Shown here piece by piece: positions 12,510-24,629 of a stretch of DNA of 64,000 bases. Location of the stretch: contig ML769621.1 of the NCBI GenBank assembly GCA_009733575.1, forward strand, positions 1-64,000, read 5' to 3'. A program made the translations under genes and the position numbers. Numbering within the stretch: the first letter of the stretch is position 1; each line of letters starts with the position of its first letter. The notes under the pieces are model-generated. The model was not told where the DNA came from, made no database searches, and was given only the letters and a program-made list of their open reading frames with translations. Source of the DNA: Gymnopus androsaceus JB14. Lineage: Eukaryota; Basidiomycota; Agaricomycetes; Agaricales; Omphalotaceae.

Positions 12510-13124
12510 TTATGCTTCAGTCTGACTGAAGCATAATCGGAAATGAGATATTTCAGTGCACACACGAAATGTAATTTTTTGGACAAGCATATAAAATAAA
12601 TATTTCCCTGGACTTATGAAGGAATTACATTCAGGCCCTTGGAATTTTGAATTTTAGACAGACTTCTGAAAGAACACTTTTCAATTGAGCTCTGAAAACA
12701 ATGCTTTCAATGCAGACTGAATCCTTTTATTTCACCACAAGAATGAAAGTATTTGTTTCGGAGAACCCTTTCAGCTGGCTCCCGAAAGACAACACTTCAA
12801 TTCTCGGCCCGATCCGGGCCGCTGCCAAACCGGACAGCGAAAGGCAATCTTTCAGTGCAATATTGAATTGTTCTTTGAATCAATTACTTTCACTCTAATT
12901 GTGAAGCAGGACTTTCAAGTCCACATTGAAACTGTTGTTTTCTCAGCTGAACTGAAACATTTTATTTTCCACCTCTGTATAAAGTTCTAAATTCAGAAGG
13001 TTGGAATTTAATTCCTTCATTAGTCCACCGAAATATGTATTTTCTATACTTGTCCAAAAAAATACATTTTGCATATGTATTGAAATATTTTATTTCACAC
13101 AATGCTTCAGTATGGCTGAAGCAT
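12510..13124. mobile_element. Foldback MITE-like element with ~285 bp arms
   Basis: The left half matches the reverse complement of the right half along almost the whole length. For example, 'tttttggacaag' near 12577 corresponds to its complement near 13050, and the gaaggaatta block recurs on both sides. The centre is a perfect palindrome (cggcccg-atc-cgggccg) near 12805-12821. Each end carries a small hairpin, ATGCTTCAG-5 bases-CTGAAGCAT (12510-12536 and 13102-13124). No transposase is coded. The arms are clearly diverged, so the insertion is old. Confidence 0.75.
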
Positions 13125-13131
13125 AATGATT

Positions 13132-15118
13132 GGTGGTGTGATTACTGTATTGCATATGTATTCCTCATTGGCAGAAAACAAAAAACACTACGTTATTTAA
13201 CAATGTCTAGGATGTTGCTGGGCATCTAGAACAAGGAGCCAGACCAGGATCACGAACGAAATAACCTCATTCACCAATTTATTCACTACTCCGAATCGTG
13301 TTCAATATCAACAGTGACTCTTGAAACACTTCCAAATCATATTCTTGTTGTGGGGTACCCGTACCGCGACCAGCTTTCGTCCTCGGTGTCTCATTGCCTG
13401 GGCCCGTGTGGGTGAACGAATGGACGTAGACATTCTATTTCTTGCGCGAACAGCACTCTGCCTCCTACTCCCTTTGGCCATGACCAACGCTTGGGAGGAA
13501 CAGTTTTGATTGGTTCCCCTCTTGTGCATGTTTAATTATCCGAGTCGTGCTTCTTGCGTCCTTTTACAGTGTCCCTGGGGTGAGTAAGCACAGCCGGGGG
13601 GACGTTTATGAGGTGGGCGTTAGCGAGCGCCGACACATGGGAGCATAAGGAAGGGAAGCTATGAGGGAAGGAGGAAAGGAAAGAAGGGAGAGCAATCATT
13701 AGCTCATAGATCTGAATAAACGAGAAAGAGAAGAGGGTGTTCTTCTTGATCGTGCGATCAAAAGCATCAAGAGAAATCCAGCTCACCAGTAAGAGTAAAT
13801 CAGCCTCTGTCACTTGAACCCTTCCTGAAATACCCCACAGCTTCATCACCTCGAGTAATCTAGGACCATGGTTCTTGACTAAGTCGCAGTATGTTGCCTG
13901 AGACTCGGATGCGAGTGGAACGAACGCTGAATCCTCAGTGAAGGTGTAATTACACCGGAACGAGCAGGGTGAATTGGACGAGTGTTTGGGAGGGTGGGCT
14001 TTAGCGAGTGCCGAGCAACCTGAGTGAAGGAACACGGGGAGGGGAAGGGAAGTGAACGAGCGGGAGAGGGGGAGGTGAAGAGAGGAACGACGGGAAGATG
14101 GGACAGATGGAATATAATCGTTAGCGTGTGTTCGTCCATATAATCGGAAGGCGGAGAGAAACCTTGTTGAATGCGACGTCGCTCGGGTGACGTATAAAAA
14201 AGACTCAAAAACACCCAGCTCACCAGTAACAGTCGAAAGCCTCTATCGACCAATACTACCTCTCCTCTCCTAGCCATCTGCGTCTGCTTCTGCACCTGTG
14301 GCGCCGACTCGTCTTCGTCCTTCCTGCTCGGTTTGGTCAGATTCCTGACCAGGATCCGGGTCTTTGTATAGGCCTTCATCGTGGGCGTTCGTAATCATCG
14401 ACGCCGTTAGCGTAGTCTTTATGGGAAGGAGGATGAATGTAAGTAGGATGCGTTTGCGAACGTTGATTGTCGCCTCGACATACGCCGCCACCGCCAGTAG
14501 AATCGGTACATCGGCTGTATTCCATTCATAGCCGTCCATTTGCAGCTCGAGCCCACTGTTACCCTGCGTCTGGTAATATCAATCGCGTCGGGTCAGCTGA
14601 GGGAGGTCGAAGTTCGGGAGGAAGATATGAAGGGGTCGAATGCGTGGTCCTGCGTTATTGCTGGCAGCAATTCACAAGTCTCTGTTGAATACAGAAATCA
14701 AACGCGCAATTCGAACTGAACATACCTTGTTCACTAATTGATTCCCGAACTAACCCAGACACCGTAATCTTTAAGAATGAACGGTAAAGAGCCTCAGTCA
14801 TGACATTTCGATTTCTGTCTGTTCAAAAGTCCGGAATGAGGTCGTTCGAGATGAGAGTAAAAAGCAAGCGCGTTGGCGCCCATGTTAGGCATGCTGCGTT
14901 AATCTTTCACTCTTTCTAATCTGCCCAAGCATATTTTTCCTCTATCTTCTGCCTCAACATTGTTCTTTTTCAACGCTCTCAAGTTTCAAATTACTTGCAA
15001 TTAATACTCTCGATAACAACTCGAAAACTTGGAATTGTCCAAGTCTCTCAGAGCTCAGAATTGCTTTACGCTAGAAACGACAGTGACAATAGAGTTCGGC
15101 CAACGAAGCACTCTGTAC
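13132..15118. other. Gene-poor region of diverged repeats
   Basis: No gene is firmly supported. Two minus-strand open frames (13532-14035 and 13879-14379) share the word SALA(N/K)AH with another minus-strand frame near 49055-49330, and the DNA here is repeated there. Shared blocks include ggtgggc(g/t)ttagcgag (two copies here, one near 49172) and a ~130 bp block at 14690-14810 resembling 49495-49620. The stretch 14950-15085 resembles 61080-61240. These look like dispersed, decayed copies of an unknown repeat or gene family. Confidence 0.45.
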
Positions 15119-18100
15119 TACGTTAGACTGTTTTGACATGGAAAAGATGCATGCAAGCTGCGTGTCATCATCATCGAAGTGCTAGCGTCTTGTTGGAATC
15201 TGTGACTCTAATCTCAGGACCATTACAACGAAGGAAACTAAACCAAAATCAGTCCCGAAGGCATTCCCTCCTATTACTCGTCCTCATCACCGACTCGTGT
15301 ATAACCCTCGATCACGGTGGCTATTGCTTTAAGTGCTGTGGAGAAGGTGTGTTACGTCGAGGCTTCAATCTCGACTTCTATTGTATAGACATCGTGGAAG
15401 ACTCGCCTCCCGCAACCCTTGGTATCAGACTCGACAATTCGCTTCGTTTTAGTACGATCGGTGCTTCGTTGTTCCTCGCTAGAGCGGCCTCAAGTGATGT
15501 TGCAGTTTCGATGGGTAGGAAGTGAAGCTGGGATCGCTGGTGAGTGTCCGTCTTCTCAATCGACTTTTGTTCCAAATTAATACGTTCCTTTCATGCTGTC
15601 TGTCTTCTTGAAGGCCCGTTGAATCGATAGCGTAGAAGATGCTGTGCATTCCAGAGTTTATTTTATTCAATTGTCCTTATGATTGATGGCAAACTCCATC
15701 GCCACAGGCGATGGAGCGAAGATAGGAGACTTTTCACTCAATTACAGATGTTCCGATGTTCAATGAGTATTACATGCGCTGATTTTATGCCAAACTTGAA
15801 CAGGAAGCTGTGTACCCATGTATGTGTTAAATGGCAACGTCCTTTCAAGATCTTCACTCGCTCTATTCTCAACACCTCCTTTCATCGCGTTCTTGCACTT
15901 ATGAATTCCCCGGTTCCAAACTTAGGTTCCGGTGTGACAAGGCTCACAATCAGTTTTTGGCGTGTTATCTGTGACCTTTTCCTTCGAATATCTCGAAAAC
16001 CGTGCAAATTTATCAGCAGCAAGTGGCTTTCATCACTTGCAGTCCTTCGACGCTACATTTCCAGTCAAACCCACAAAAGGATTCGGGCGTTACCAACTTC
16101 CACAGTGCAGATGAACATCCATCCCACTAGTGAGCCACCTATTGCTCTTTCCACTTCTCACACTTTGGACACCATTATGCCGAACAGCATACCATCCGAA
16201 GATATCTCCTTGGATAATTTGGAGAGAGGCCAGACAGGATATACACCGATGAGCAGAGACACTACCACCCCTACCGATAAGACATACACAATAGGAGAAT
16301 CCTTCTATCCAATTGCCCCTTGTGAGTTTGAAAGGTATGAAAGGAGTGATGTTGTGTGAGCTTAAGTTTATGCTGACTTTCTTGATGGAGATACACTAAG
16401 CTTGCATTATTAGTCCAGACATACAATTCCCCTTTGATATTCAACCAGGGACTGTTTCTTTTACTCAGTGAGTACGCTCAACTGGGAATCCATCAGATCC
16501 AATAACCCAGAGTCAGTGAGCCTCCAAAAAAAGGATGGGTGAGGTACATGCACCCAGAAGGTGCCCAGTATTTTTGTTTGCAACATGCTGTAAGTTTGTT
16601 GTAGGAGCTGATATTTTGCACTCATTCTCATCTTTAACCTTGTAGCTTTTCATGGTTTACACCGACGCCAACTTGTATACTGAGACGATATTGTCCAAGA
16701 CAGATGAATTTTTGCAACAAGTTATTGAATTTATCTCATGTCACGGAGACGAGCTCCAAACTGTTTTTGATGCGGAGACAGTGGACCTTGTTATGGATGT
16801 TACTCATTCAGACCAAGATTTAGTATGCGGCTACTACTTTGCACACCGTCCAAATCAAACGATTTTCTGGGCACACGATTTTCCAGCCTCAAGGCGTCTC
16901 TGGGCAGACGTGAAAGGTGTACGTTCTGAATTACATATCTGTCAGTGATTCCATGTTTCAACATTTTCTTAAATTGCTGACTACTATCACAAATCTAGTA
17001 CATACAATGCAAGCGCAATATTGGTAGGTGGTTTGTCTTTTTGTTGGACTCGAATTAAGACAAAGCAGGGAGCACTGTGCTCTGTTCCCATGCTCTCGCC
17101 GCCGTCACAGGAAACAGTTGACCAAGTGCGAGATATTCTCATTCATGGAATTTCTGGTGCGTTGAAATGTGTTCTCATACATGGCCTGTTTTCATCAGTG
17201 TCTATGCAGATACTTTAATGAGTGACGCCTTCTCCCCATATTCGACTTCGGAAATGGAACGTATGTTAGCAATCATTCCTCCAACAGTGCCGTCAAGAGG
17301 AATCAACCTCGCTGGTTTATCTCGAACTGTATACCGGATATTAAATGTCTTCGGTAAGTTCAAGTTCATGGATCTTGGCCAGATAGAATGCCATTAACAC
17401 TGCAATAGCGGGAGAGCGATTTTTTCACTTTCATGGTGAACCCGCTGCTCGTTTAGAGTTTTCGATGTCAGTGTTTAGCAGACCAAACTCAACCACATGC
17501 CTTCCTGTCTGGTTCCGTTTTTTATCAGCAGTTTGCTTCCATACACCCCATCAACATCTAAAGCAGATAAAACATATGTTCACAGACAATCTACTCAATT
17601 ATCCTCGATGGGAGCAATTTATTCAAAAATTAGTTGCAGAGTGGACGGAGTTAACGTTGTATGTGAGTGTCAATCGTGACATCTCATGATAAAAGATGTC
17701 CCTAATTCTTTGGATAAAAGTCAACTGTGGTTCTTAACGCCAATATAGCATTCCTTTCTGTGCAAACGCCATTGGACTCTCCTATTAGGATCGCTATCTA
17801 TATTTCTACTACTGCGTCACTCGGAAGCATAACCACTGGATTATTGCTTCTTCGGACAATTTCCAAAAATGTAAAAAATACTGTGAGCTATGACCCTTAT
17901 CATATCATGGACTTGAAAGGCCCTGATGTTTGACCAAAAGCTTCCCTTAGTACAGGGTGACACTGCATGCATGCATCTAGCCATTTTACACAGCCTTCCT
18001 TATGTATTTCTCCTATGGAGGTATGTGCCAATTATCTTGTGTTTACTTTGATTTTTTGGGATTTATTGCTTGCTTTCTATCCTTACTGCAGTTTGATATC

Positions 18101-18497
18101 ATTCACTCTTGCATTTTGCCTGGTTGGTTTCTTGAATACGTCAAATTGGACTCAAGCATTTGCCAGTCTGCTTTGGATTGGCTTATCTGTTGCTGCATTG
18201 TTTTATGCAGCAATTGTTCTCAGAAAGATTCATCTCTGATTGATTCAGACAGTGCAATATTGTTATTTACTACACCAAAAGTTTTGAGACTGTCTGAGGG
18301 CACAATCTTACAGACAGGGGGTCATCAATTACTAGGACTCAGTTTCCGTCTGAGCATTAAGCCTGGGGCACTTATACTAATTTGTAAGACTAGATTGTGA
18401 GTAGTTAGCCAGTGATCAGTGGAAATTTTCATAACTATTAGCATGCTATAAGTTACTTTTTTGTTACTTTACGCACACTCTTAAAATATGGCATGTG
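15119..18497 (+). repeat. Tandem duplication, unit 1 (~3.38 kb)
   Basis: This segment is repeated at 18563-21939 with about 95 percent identity by eye. It begins at tacgttrgactgtttt and ends at cactcttaaaatatggcatg. Both units carry a full WW/transmembrane gene plus ~780 bp of upstream sequence. Only ~65 bp of unrelated sequence separates them. Confidence 0.9.
15901..18239 (+). pseudogene. WW-domain multi-pass membrane protein, copy 1 (one frameshift)
   Basis: Eleven exons can be joined with GT-AG introns: 15901-16355, 16414-16467, 16511-16589, 16646-16940, 16999-17023, 17069-17156, 17210-17353, 17409-17662, 17721-17882, 17956-18020 and 18092-18239. A WW-like motif (PPKKGWVRYMHPEGAQYF) is followed by VYTDANLY, a helical middle region with a DTLMSDAFSPYST block and FHFHGEPAARLEF. 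Three or four C-terminal hydrophobic segments follow (a TTASLGSITTGLLLL-type helix, then LAILHSLPYVFLLW, then two more). This order matches a lineage-expanded basidiomycete membrane-protein family of unknown function. Exon 6 is 88 nt, against 89 nt in copy 2. One base is missing near 17099-17106, so the frame breaks after a YWEHCALFP motif. The WW exon is intact here. The start at 15901 is chosen because upstream sequence differs between copies by indels, as expected for a leader. Confidence 0.7.
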
Positions 18498-18562
18498 GAA
18501 TGATGGTATTGGGTGGGAATTTCTACCATGCTTTATCTTAGCTTCAACGATTTAGTGATTAG

Positions 18563-21500
18563 TACGTTGGACTGTTTTTACATGGAAAGGATGTATGCAA
18601 GCTGCGTGTCGGTGCTTCATCATCATCATCGAAGTGCTAGCGTCTTGTTGGAATCTGTGACTCTAATCTCAGGACGATTAGAACGAAGGAAACTAAACCA
18701 AAATCAGCCCCGAAGGCATTCCCTCCTATTACTCGTCCTCATCGCCGATTCGTGTATAACCCTCGATCACGGTGGCTATTGCTTTAAGTGCTGTGGAGAA
18801 AAGGTGTTTACGTCGAGGCTTCATTCTCGACCTCTATTGTATAGACATCGTGGAAGACTTGCCTCCCGTAACGCTTGGTATCTTGGTATCAGACTCGACA
18901 ATTCACTTCGTTTTAGTACGATCGGTGCCTCGTTGTTCCTCGCTAGAGCGGCCCCAAGTGGCGTTGCAGTTTCGATGGGTAGGAAGTGAAGCTGGGATCG
19001 CTGGTGAGTGTCCGCCTTCTCAATCGACTTTTGTCCCAAATTAATACGTTCCTTTCATGCTGTCTGTCTTCTTCACGGCCCGTTGAATCGATAGCGTAGA
19101 AGACACAGCATGCCACTCGCGGGGCTTTATTTCACTCAAACTGACCTCATGATTGATGGCCAACACAGGCCATGGAGCCCAAATGGAGCCAAGATAGGAG
19201 ACTTTTTACCCGAATTACATGCGCCGATTGTCATGCCAAGGAAGCTGTGCGCCCATATACGTGTTAAATGGCAAGGTCCTTTCAAGACCTTCACTCGCTC
19301 TATTCTCAACACCTCCTTTCATCGCGCTCTTGCACTTATGAACTCCCCGGTTCCAAACTTAGGTTCCGGTGTGACAAGGCTCACAATCAGTTTTTGGCAT
19401 GTTATCTGTGACCTTTTCCTTCGAATATCTCGAAAACCGTACAAATTTATCAGCAGCAAGTGGCTTTCATCACTTGCAGTCCTTCGACGCTACATTTCTA
19501 GTCGAACCCATAAAAGGATTCGGGCGTTACCACCTTCCTCATTGCAGATGAACATCCATCCCACTAGTGAGCCACCTATTGCTCTTTCCACTTCTCACAC
19601 TTTGGACACCATTATGCCGAACAGCATACCATCCGAAGATATCTCCTTGGATAATTTGGAGAGAGGCCAGATAGGATATACACCGATGGGCAGAGACACT
19701 ACCACCCCTACCGATAAGACATACAAAATAGGAGAATCCTTCTATCCAATTGCCCCTTGTGAGTTTGAAAGGTATGAAAGGAGTGATGTTGTGTGAGCTT
19801 AAGTTTATGCTGGCTTTCTTGATGGAGATACACTAAGCTTGCATTATTAGTCCAGACATACAATTCCCCTTTGATATTCAACCAGGGACTGTTTCTTTTA
19901 CTCAGTGAGTACTTTCAACCGGGAATCCGTCAGATCCAATAACCCAGAGTCAGTGAGCCTCCAAAAAGGATGGGTGAGGTACATGCACCCAGAAGGTGCC
20001 CAGTATTTTTGTTTGCAACATGCTGTAAGTTTGTTGTAGGAGCTGATATTTTGCACTCATTCTCATCTCTAACCTTGTAGCTTTTCATGGTTTACACCGA
20101 CGCCAACTTATATACTGAGACGATATTATCCAAGACAGATGAATTTTTGCAACAGGTTGTGGAATTCATCTCGGGTCACGGACATGAGCTCCACACTGTT
20201 TTTGATGCGGACACAGTGGACCTTGTTATGGATGTTACCTATTCAGACCAAAATTTAGTATGCGGATACTACTTTGCACATCGTCCAAATCAAACAATCT
20301 TCTGGGCGGATGACTTTCCAGCCTCGAGACGTCTCTGGGCAGACGTGAAAGGTGTACGTTCTGAATTACATATCTGTCAGTGATTCCATGTTTCCCTATT
20401 TTCTTAAATTGCTGACTACTATCATAAATCTAGTACATGAAATGCAGGCACAATATTGGTAGGTGGTTTGTCCTTTTGTTGGACTCAAATTAAGACAAAT
20501 CAGGGAGCACTGTGCTCTGTTCCCATGCTCTCGCCCACCATCACAGGAAACAGTTGACCAAGTGCGAGATATCCTCATTCATGCAATTTCTGGTGCGTCG
20601 AAATGTGTTCTCATACATGGCCTGTTTTCATCAGTGTCTATGCAGATACTTTAATGAGTGACGCCTTCTCCCCATATTCAACTTCGGAAATGGAACGTAT
20701 GCTAGCAATCATTCCTCCAACAGTGCCGTCAAGAGGAATCAACCTCGCTGGTTTATCTCGAACTGTATACCGGATATTAAGTGTCTTCGGTAAGTTCAAG
20801 TTTAGAGTCTTGGCCAGATAGAATGTCATTAACTCTGCAATAGCTAGAGAGCGATTTTTTCACTTTCATGGTGAACCCGCTGCTCGTTTAGAGTTTTCGA
20901 TGTCAGTGTTTAGCAGACCAAACTCAACCACATGCATTCCGGTCTGGTTCCGTTTTTTATCAGCAGTTTGCTTCCATACACCCCATCAACATCTAAAGCA
21001 GATAAAATATATGTTTACAGACAATCTACTCAATCATCCTCGATGTGAACAATTTATTCAAAAATTGGTTTCAGAGTGGACGGACTTAACGTTGTATGTG
21101 AGTGCCGATCATGACACTGGTGATAAAAGATGTCCCTAATTCTTTGGATAAAAGTCAACTGTGGTTCTTAACGCCAATATAGCATTCCTTTCTGTGCAAA
21201 CGCCATTGGACTCTCCTATTAGGATCGCTATCTATGTTTCTACTACTGCATCACTCGGAAGCATAACCACTGGATTATTGCTTCTTCGGACAATTTCCAA
21301 AAATGTAAAAGACACTGTGAGCTATGACCCTTACCATATCATGGACTTGAAAGACCCTGATGTTTGAACAAAAGCTTCCTTTAGTACAGGGTGACACTGG
21401 ATGCATGCATCTAGCCATTTTACACAGCCTTCCTTATGTATTTCTCCTATGGAGGTATGTGCCAATTATCTTGTGTTTACTTTGATTTTTTGGGATTTAT

Positions 21501-21939
21501 TGCTTGCTTTCTATCCTTACTCCAGTTTGATTTCATTCACTCTTGCATTTTGTCTGGTTGGTTTCTTGAATACGTCGAATTGGACTCAAGCATTTGCCAG
21601 TCTGCTTTGGATTGGCTTATCTGTTGCTGCATTGTTTTATGCAGCAATCGTTCTCAGAAAGATTCATTTCTGAATGATTCAGACAGTGCAATATTGTTAT
21701 TTACTACAGCCAAAAGTTTTTGAGACTGTCTGAGGGCACAATCTTACAGACAGGGGGTCATCAATTACTAGGACTCAGTTTCCCTCTGAGCATTAAGCCA
21801 GGGATACTTATACTAATTTGTAAGACTAGATTGTAAGTAGTTAACCAGTGATCAGTGGAAATTTTCATAACTATTAGCATGCTATAAGTTACTTTTTTGT
21901 TACTTTACGCACACAGTACACTCTTAAAATATGGCATGT
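18563..21939 (+). repeat. Tandem duplication, unit 2 (~3.38 kb)
   Basis: Second copy of 15119-18497, same orientation, head to tail. Confidence 0.9.
19338..21673 (+). pseudogene. WW-domain multi-pass membrane protein, copy 2 (one frameshift)
   Basis: Exon pattern as in copy 1: 19338-19792, 19851-19904, 19948-20024, 20081-20375, 20434-20458, 20504-20592, 20646-20789, 20844-21097, 21155-21316, 21390-21454 and 21526-21673. Here exon 6 (89 nt) is in frame and reads YWEHCALFPCSRPPSQE. The WW exon is 77 nt instead of 79, because the A-run after cctcc (about 19963) has 5 A instead of 7, which shifts the frame inside the WW motif. So copy 2 is broken exactly where copy 1 is intact, and the reverse. 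All membrane segments and splice sites are preserved. This may be real reciprocal decay or homopolymer consensus errors. Function is unknown. Confidence 0.7.
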
Positions 21940-22022
21940 CAATCACTCAAATGCACTCAAATACAGAAATTCATTGATATAATTACATACTGCAAATATT
22001 TCCGCCCTAAACATCCACCTAA

Positions 22023-24098
22023 CTACTCGTTCTCGCTAATTACTGTAAAACAAATGCAGTCCCATTCGTGCCCTACCGACAGATCCTCAAGATTTTGATT
22101 CGAGTCTGCTCTGAATGTACCTGCCCCAAATCCATCTTGATTCAAAGAGTGGAGGCTGGTGTAGTTGGGGCTAATATAGACCTTCATAAATCCAATATCT
22201 TGCTTCCTGTCTTCAACAAGCTCAAACTCTAACATCTCAGCATGTTCTGAGCTTTGGCCGAGCTGTAATGTCCCGTCCTTCCGAACACATGCCTTTTCAT
22301 TGACTGGGTGGTACCAGACTGTCACAGAGTAGTCGTAAGGGTCAAAGAAGACCACATAAAAGAAGAGCGATTTTAGAGTGTTATTTTTTATGACAACCCC
22401 GTACTTTCTTCTGGAATCAACCTTGATTTCTTCATTGCCACTAACCTCATTCAGCGTACGCGGGCAGAATGAAGCTGCTTCTAAAACTTTCATCCTATTT
22501 TCACCATAGGCTGCGTCCTGGAATTCCCCAATGTTAAGCTCCACCCCATGGCAATAGTGTCGGGGCGAGCCAACTGGCTCATGAGAAAGATGAAAATTAA
22601 ACAGAGCAATCTGATCAAAATGCTCTTGAAATGCTGGAATTCCTGATCTGGGTACGCGTAGCACTTCAGCAGCTGAATCTCGAAGGAATCTGTCCCGCCG
22701 TGTGATTTTTAAACCACTATTATCAGGCTCAATGATAATATCTGGTTTTGAATCAGGGCTGACAAGATTCCAGTCACGGCGACTCCTAGTCTGAGTCTGT
22801 AGTATTGAAAGAGCCTCTGATGATGCACATGTCTTCAAAGCATGCCCAGAGCCTTGGGAAACAATTGATGCATATAGTGAAACAGATTTATCGACGCCAA
22901 AACGTCTGGGGAGGTCTATGAAGCAGGATATCGCGGAGATCGGCCTACTGGAAGACGGTCGTAAATTTCGCCTAAGCTCTTCATCTTTCGACTGAACTCC
23001 TCTGAAAAGAGCAAATTCTGTATCATGCGCAACAGCATGAATATGGCCTGCGTGCACCTTCAGTTCTCGGTCTGACAACCTGGTGGTTTCAAACCGCCGT
23101 TCATCCTGAAACGGCTCGAATACTAGGCCGTTGAAGCAGCCAACCAGAAGCCTCTGGGTTCTGCATATTGGTTATTTGCTTTCTGTCATGCAATCTCTGT
23201 AGAAGAGTTTGCACATCTCGGATAAGTTCTGGGTAAGTTGGCCACGGTTTGTTCTCAGTAATTTGTCGTTCAATATGCTCAACAGGAAAGTGGTAAAGAT
23301 GGAACCGTTTTCCCCAGGTTCCTCAGACTCGGATCGGGGCATGGTCCAAGCGACTTGGTCTTTTGCACATGCGGCAAGCAGGACATGAGATCTGGTAGCT
23401 TCATCCCCTAGCAGCCGTCGCATAGACATTGCAATTCCGCCACGCTTTTGTTCATTTTTAGCAGTGGTGTCATCCCTCCCCCAGATTTCAGAATCTGTGT
23501 CCGGAAGAAGCCTGGGGAGGGCATTTTCAGGAATCGTCTTCAAACCCGGGGTAGGTTTTCGATTTAGATGTGCCGAATGGCAACAGTCAAGAATGATGGT
23601 GATATTATCTCCGTGTTTCTGGGCTGTGCTCAACAGTAGTGAGTTTATAGTTCTGTCTGGAATGGTGTGAACACTGGGACGCCCATCTTTATCACAATCG
23701 TTGGTGCAATCACTCGGAACTAGAACCTCCACTTTTGTCTCGAGCCTTTTGTTATGTTCGTCAAAAGACTCGAGCACTGGCCAGCCAGATGGAGCGGCGA
23801 GCCGACCACCATGTCCAGAGTAGTAGAATAATAGTGGAGAGTTTGGAGGGATCTTCTCGTTATGAATGAAGTGAGTTTCGAAGGCGCTAATGATTTCTTT
23901 CCGTGTCGCATCACCATCCCGTAAGATTAGGACGTTCTTTTCGGGAACTCCCAAATCATTCAGGAAATCCTCTACACCATCCACGTCGGCGAGGGGTCCC
24001 TCTATTCTCTCGTAATCTACGAGATTTTCGTACTTTTCAATTCCTATAACAAGGGCCCAGAGGTTGGGGAATGTAGGACGACGGTCATGTGGCGACAT
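22023..24098 (-). CDS. Metacaspase / caspase-like peptidase (one in-frame stop)
   Basis: Starting at ATG 24098, the first 308 codons encode a caspase (peptidase C14) domain. It has a LWALVIGIEKY opening, catalytic His in FYYSGHGG (His96), a VPSDC loop and catalytic Cys in ILDCCHS (Cys172/173). A TAA (23172-23174) interrupts the frame, but the same frame continues to 22023 for another 383 codons with a plausible C-terminal domain (PICRTQRLLVGCFNG, then LKVHAGHIHAVAHDTEF). This agrees with Agaricomycete metacaspases of about 690 residues. The stop sits where CAA or another Gln codon would fit. No usable GT-AG intron spans it. As written, a catalytic-domain-only protein could be made; otherwise it is a young nonsense allele or a base error. 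Such proteases act in stress-related cell death and protein turnover; the substrate is unknown. It is divergent from the small gene at 24630. Confidence 0.8.
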
Positions 24099-24629
24099 GA
24101 TTTCAAGAGAAAGCTATATTTAAGTTGTTCTTTAGTGGTGATGCCGAAGGAATTGATATCTTACCACTTGGTTGACGCTTAGTTGGGCAATTTGGACAAA
24201 GAACGGGGAGTTAGGTTAGGCAGTTGGACGTGGGGCATTTTATCCATTTCACGGAGCATTGAGCGTCTTTTCAGGCATTGTATCCCGAAAAAGGCGGATA
24301 CCAATCGAGGAAAGGGAAATACTTAATCTCATTTTAGATGTCAAGAAACAAGTTCATGAACATGAGTCCCCGTTGATGGAGGTTGAAGCGCTGAAGCACT
24401 CAATGTGTCCATCTGACACCCATGAACTGAAATGATTTTAAGTTAAGATTCACGCCTTCGCTGCTGCTGCATGCACAGGAGGAGTTACGACAAACTTAAA
24501 AACAGCATTGATCACCATCCGATACTGGCGGCCATTTTAGCACATTCACCAGATACGATTACTTATAAGGCCTCGGCACGTCTCTATCGATCTAGTTCAT
24601 CACCACTACATTAACGACTGAAAGTGACC
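24099..24629. promoter_or_regulatory. Shared divergent promoter region
   Basis: The 531 bp between the metacaspase start (minus) and the orphan gene start (plus) contain no other gene. Both promoters must lie here, and co-regulation is possible. No individual binding site is claimed. Confidence 0.45.
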
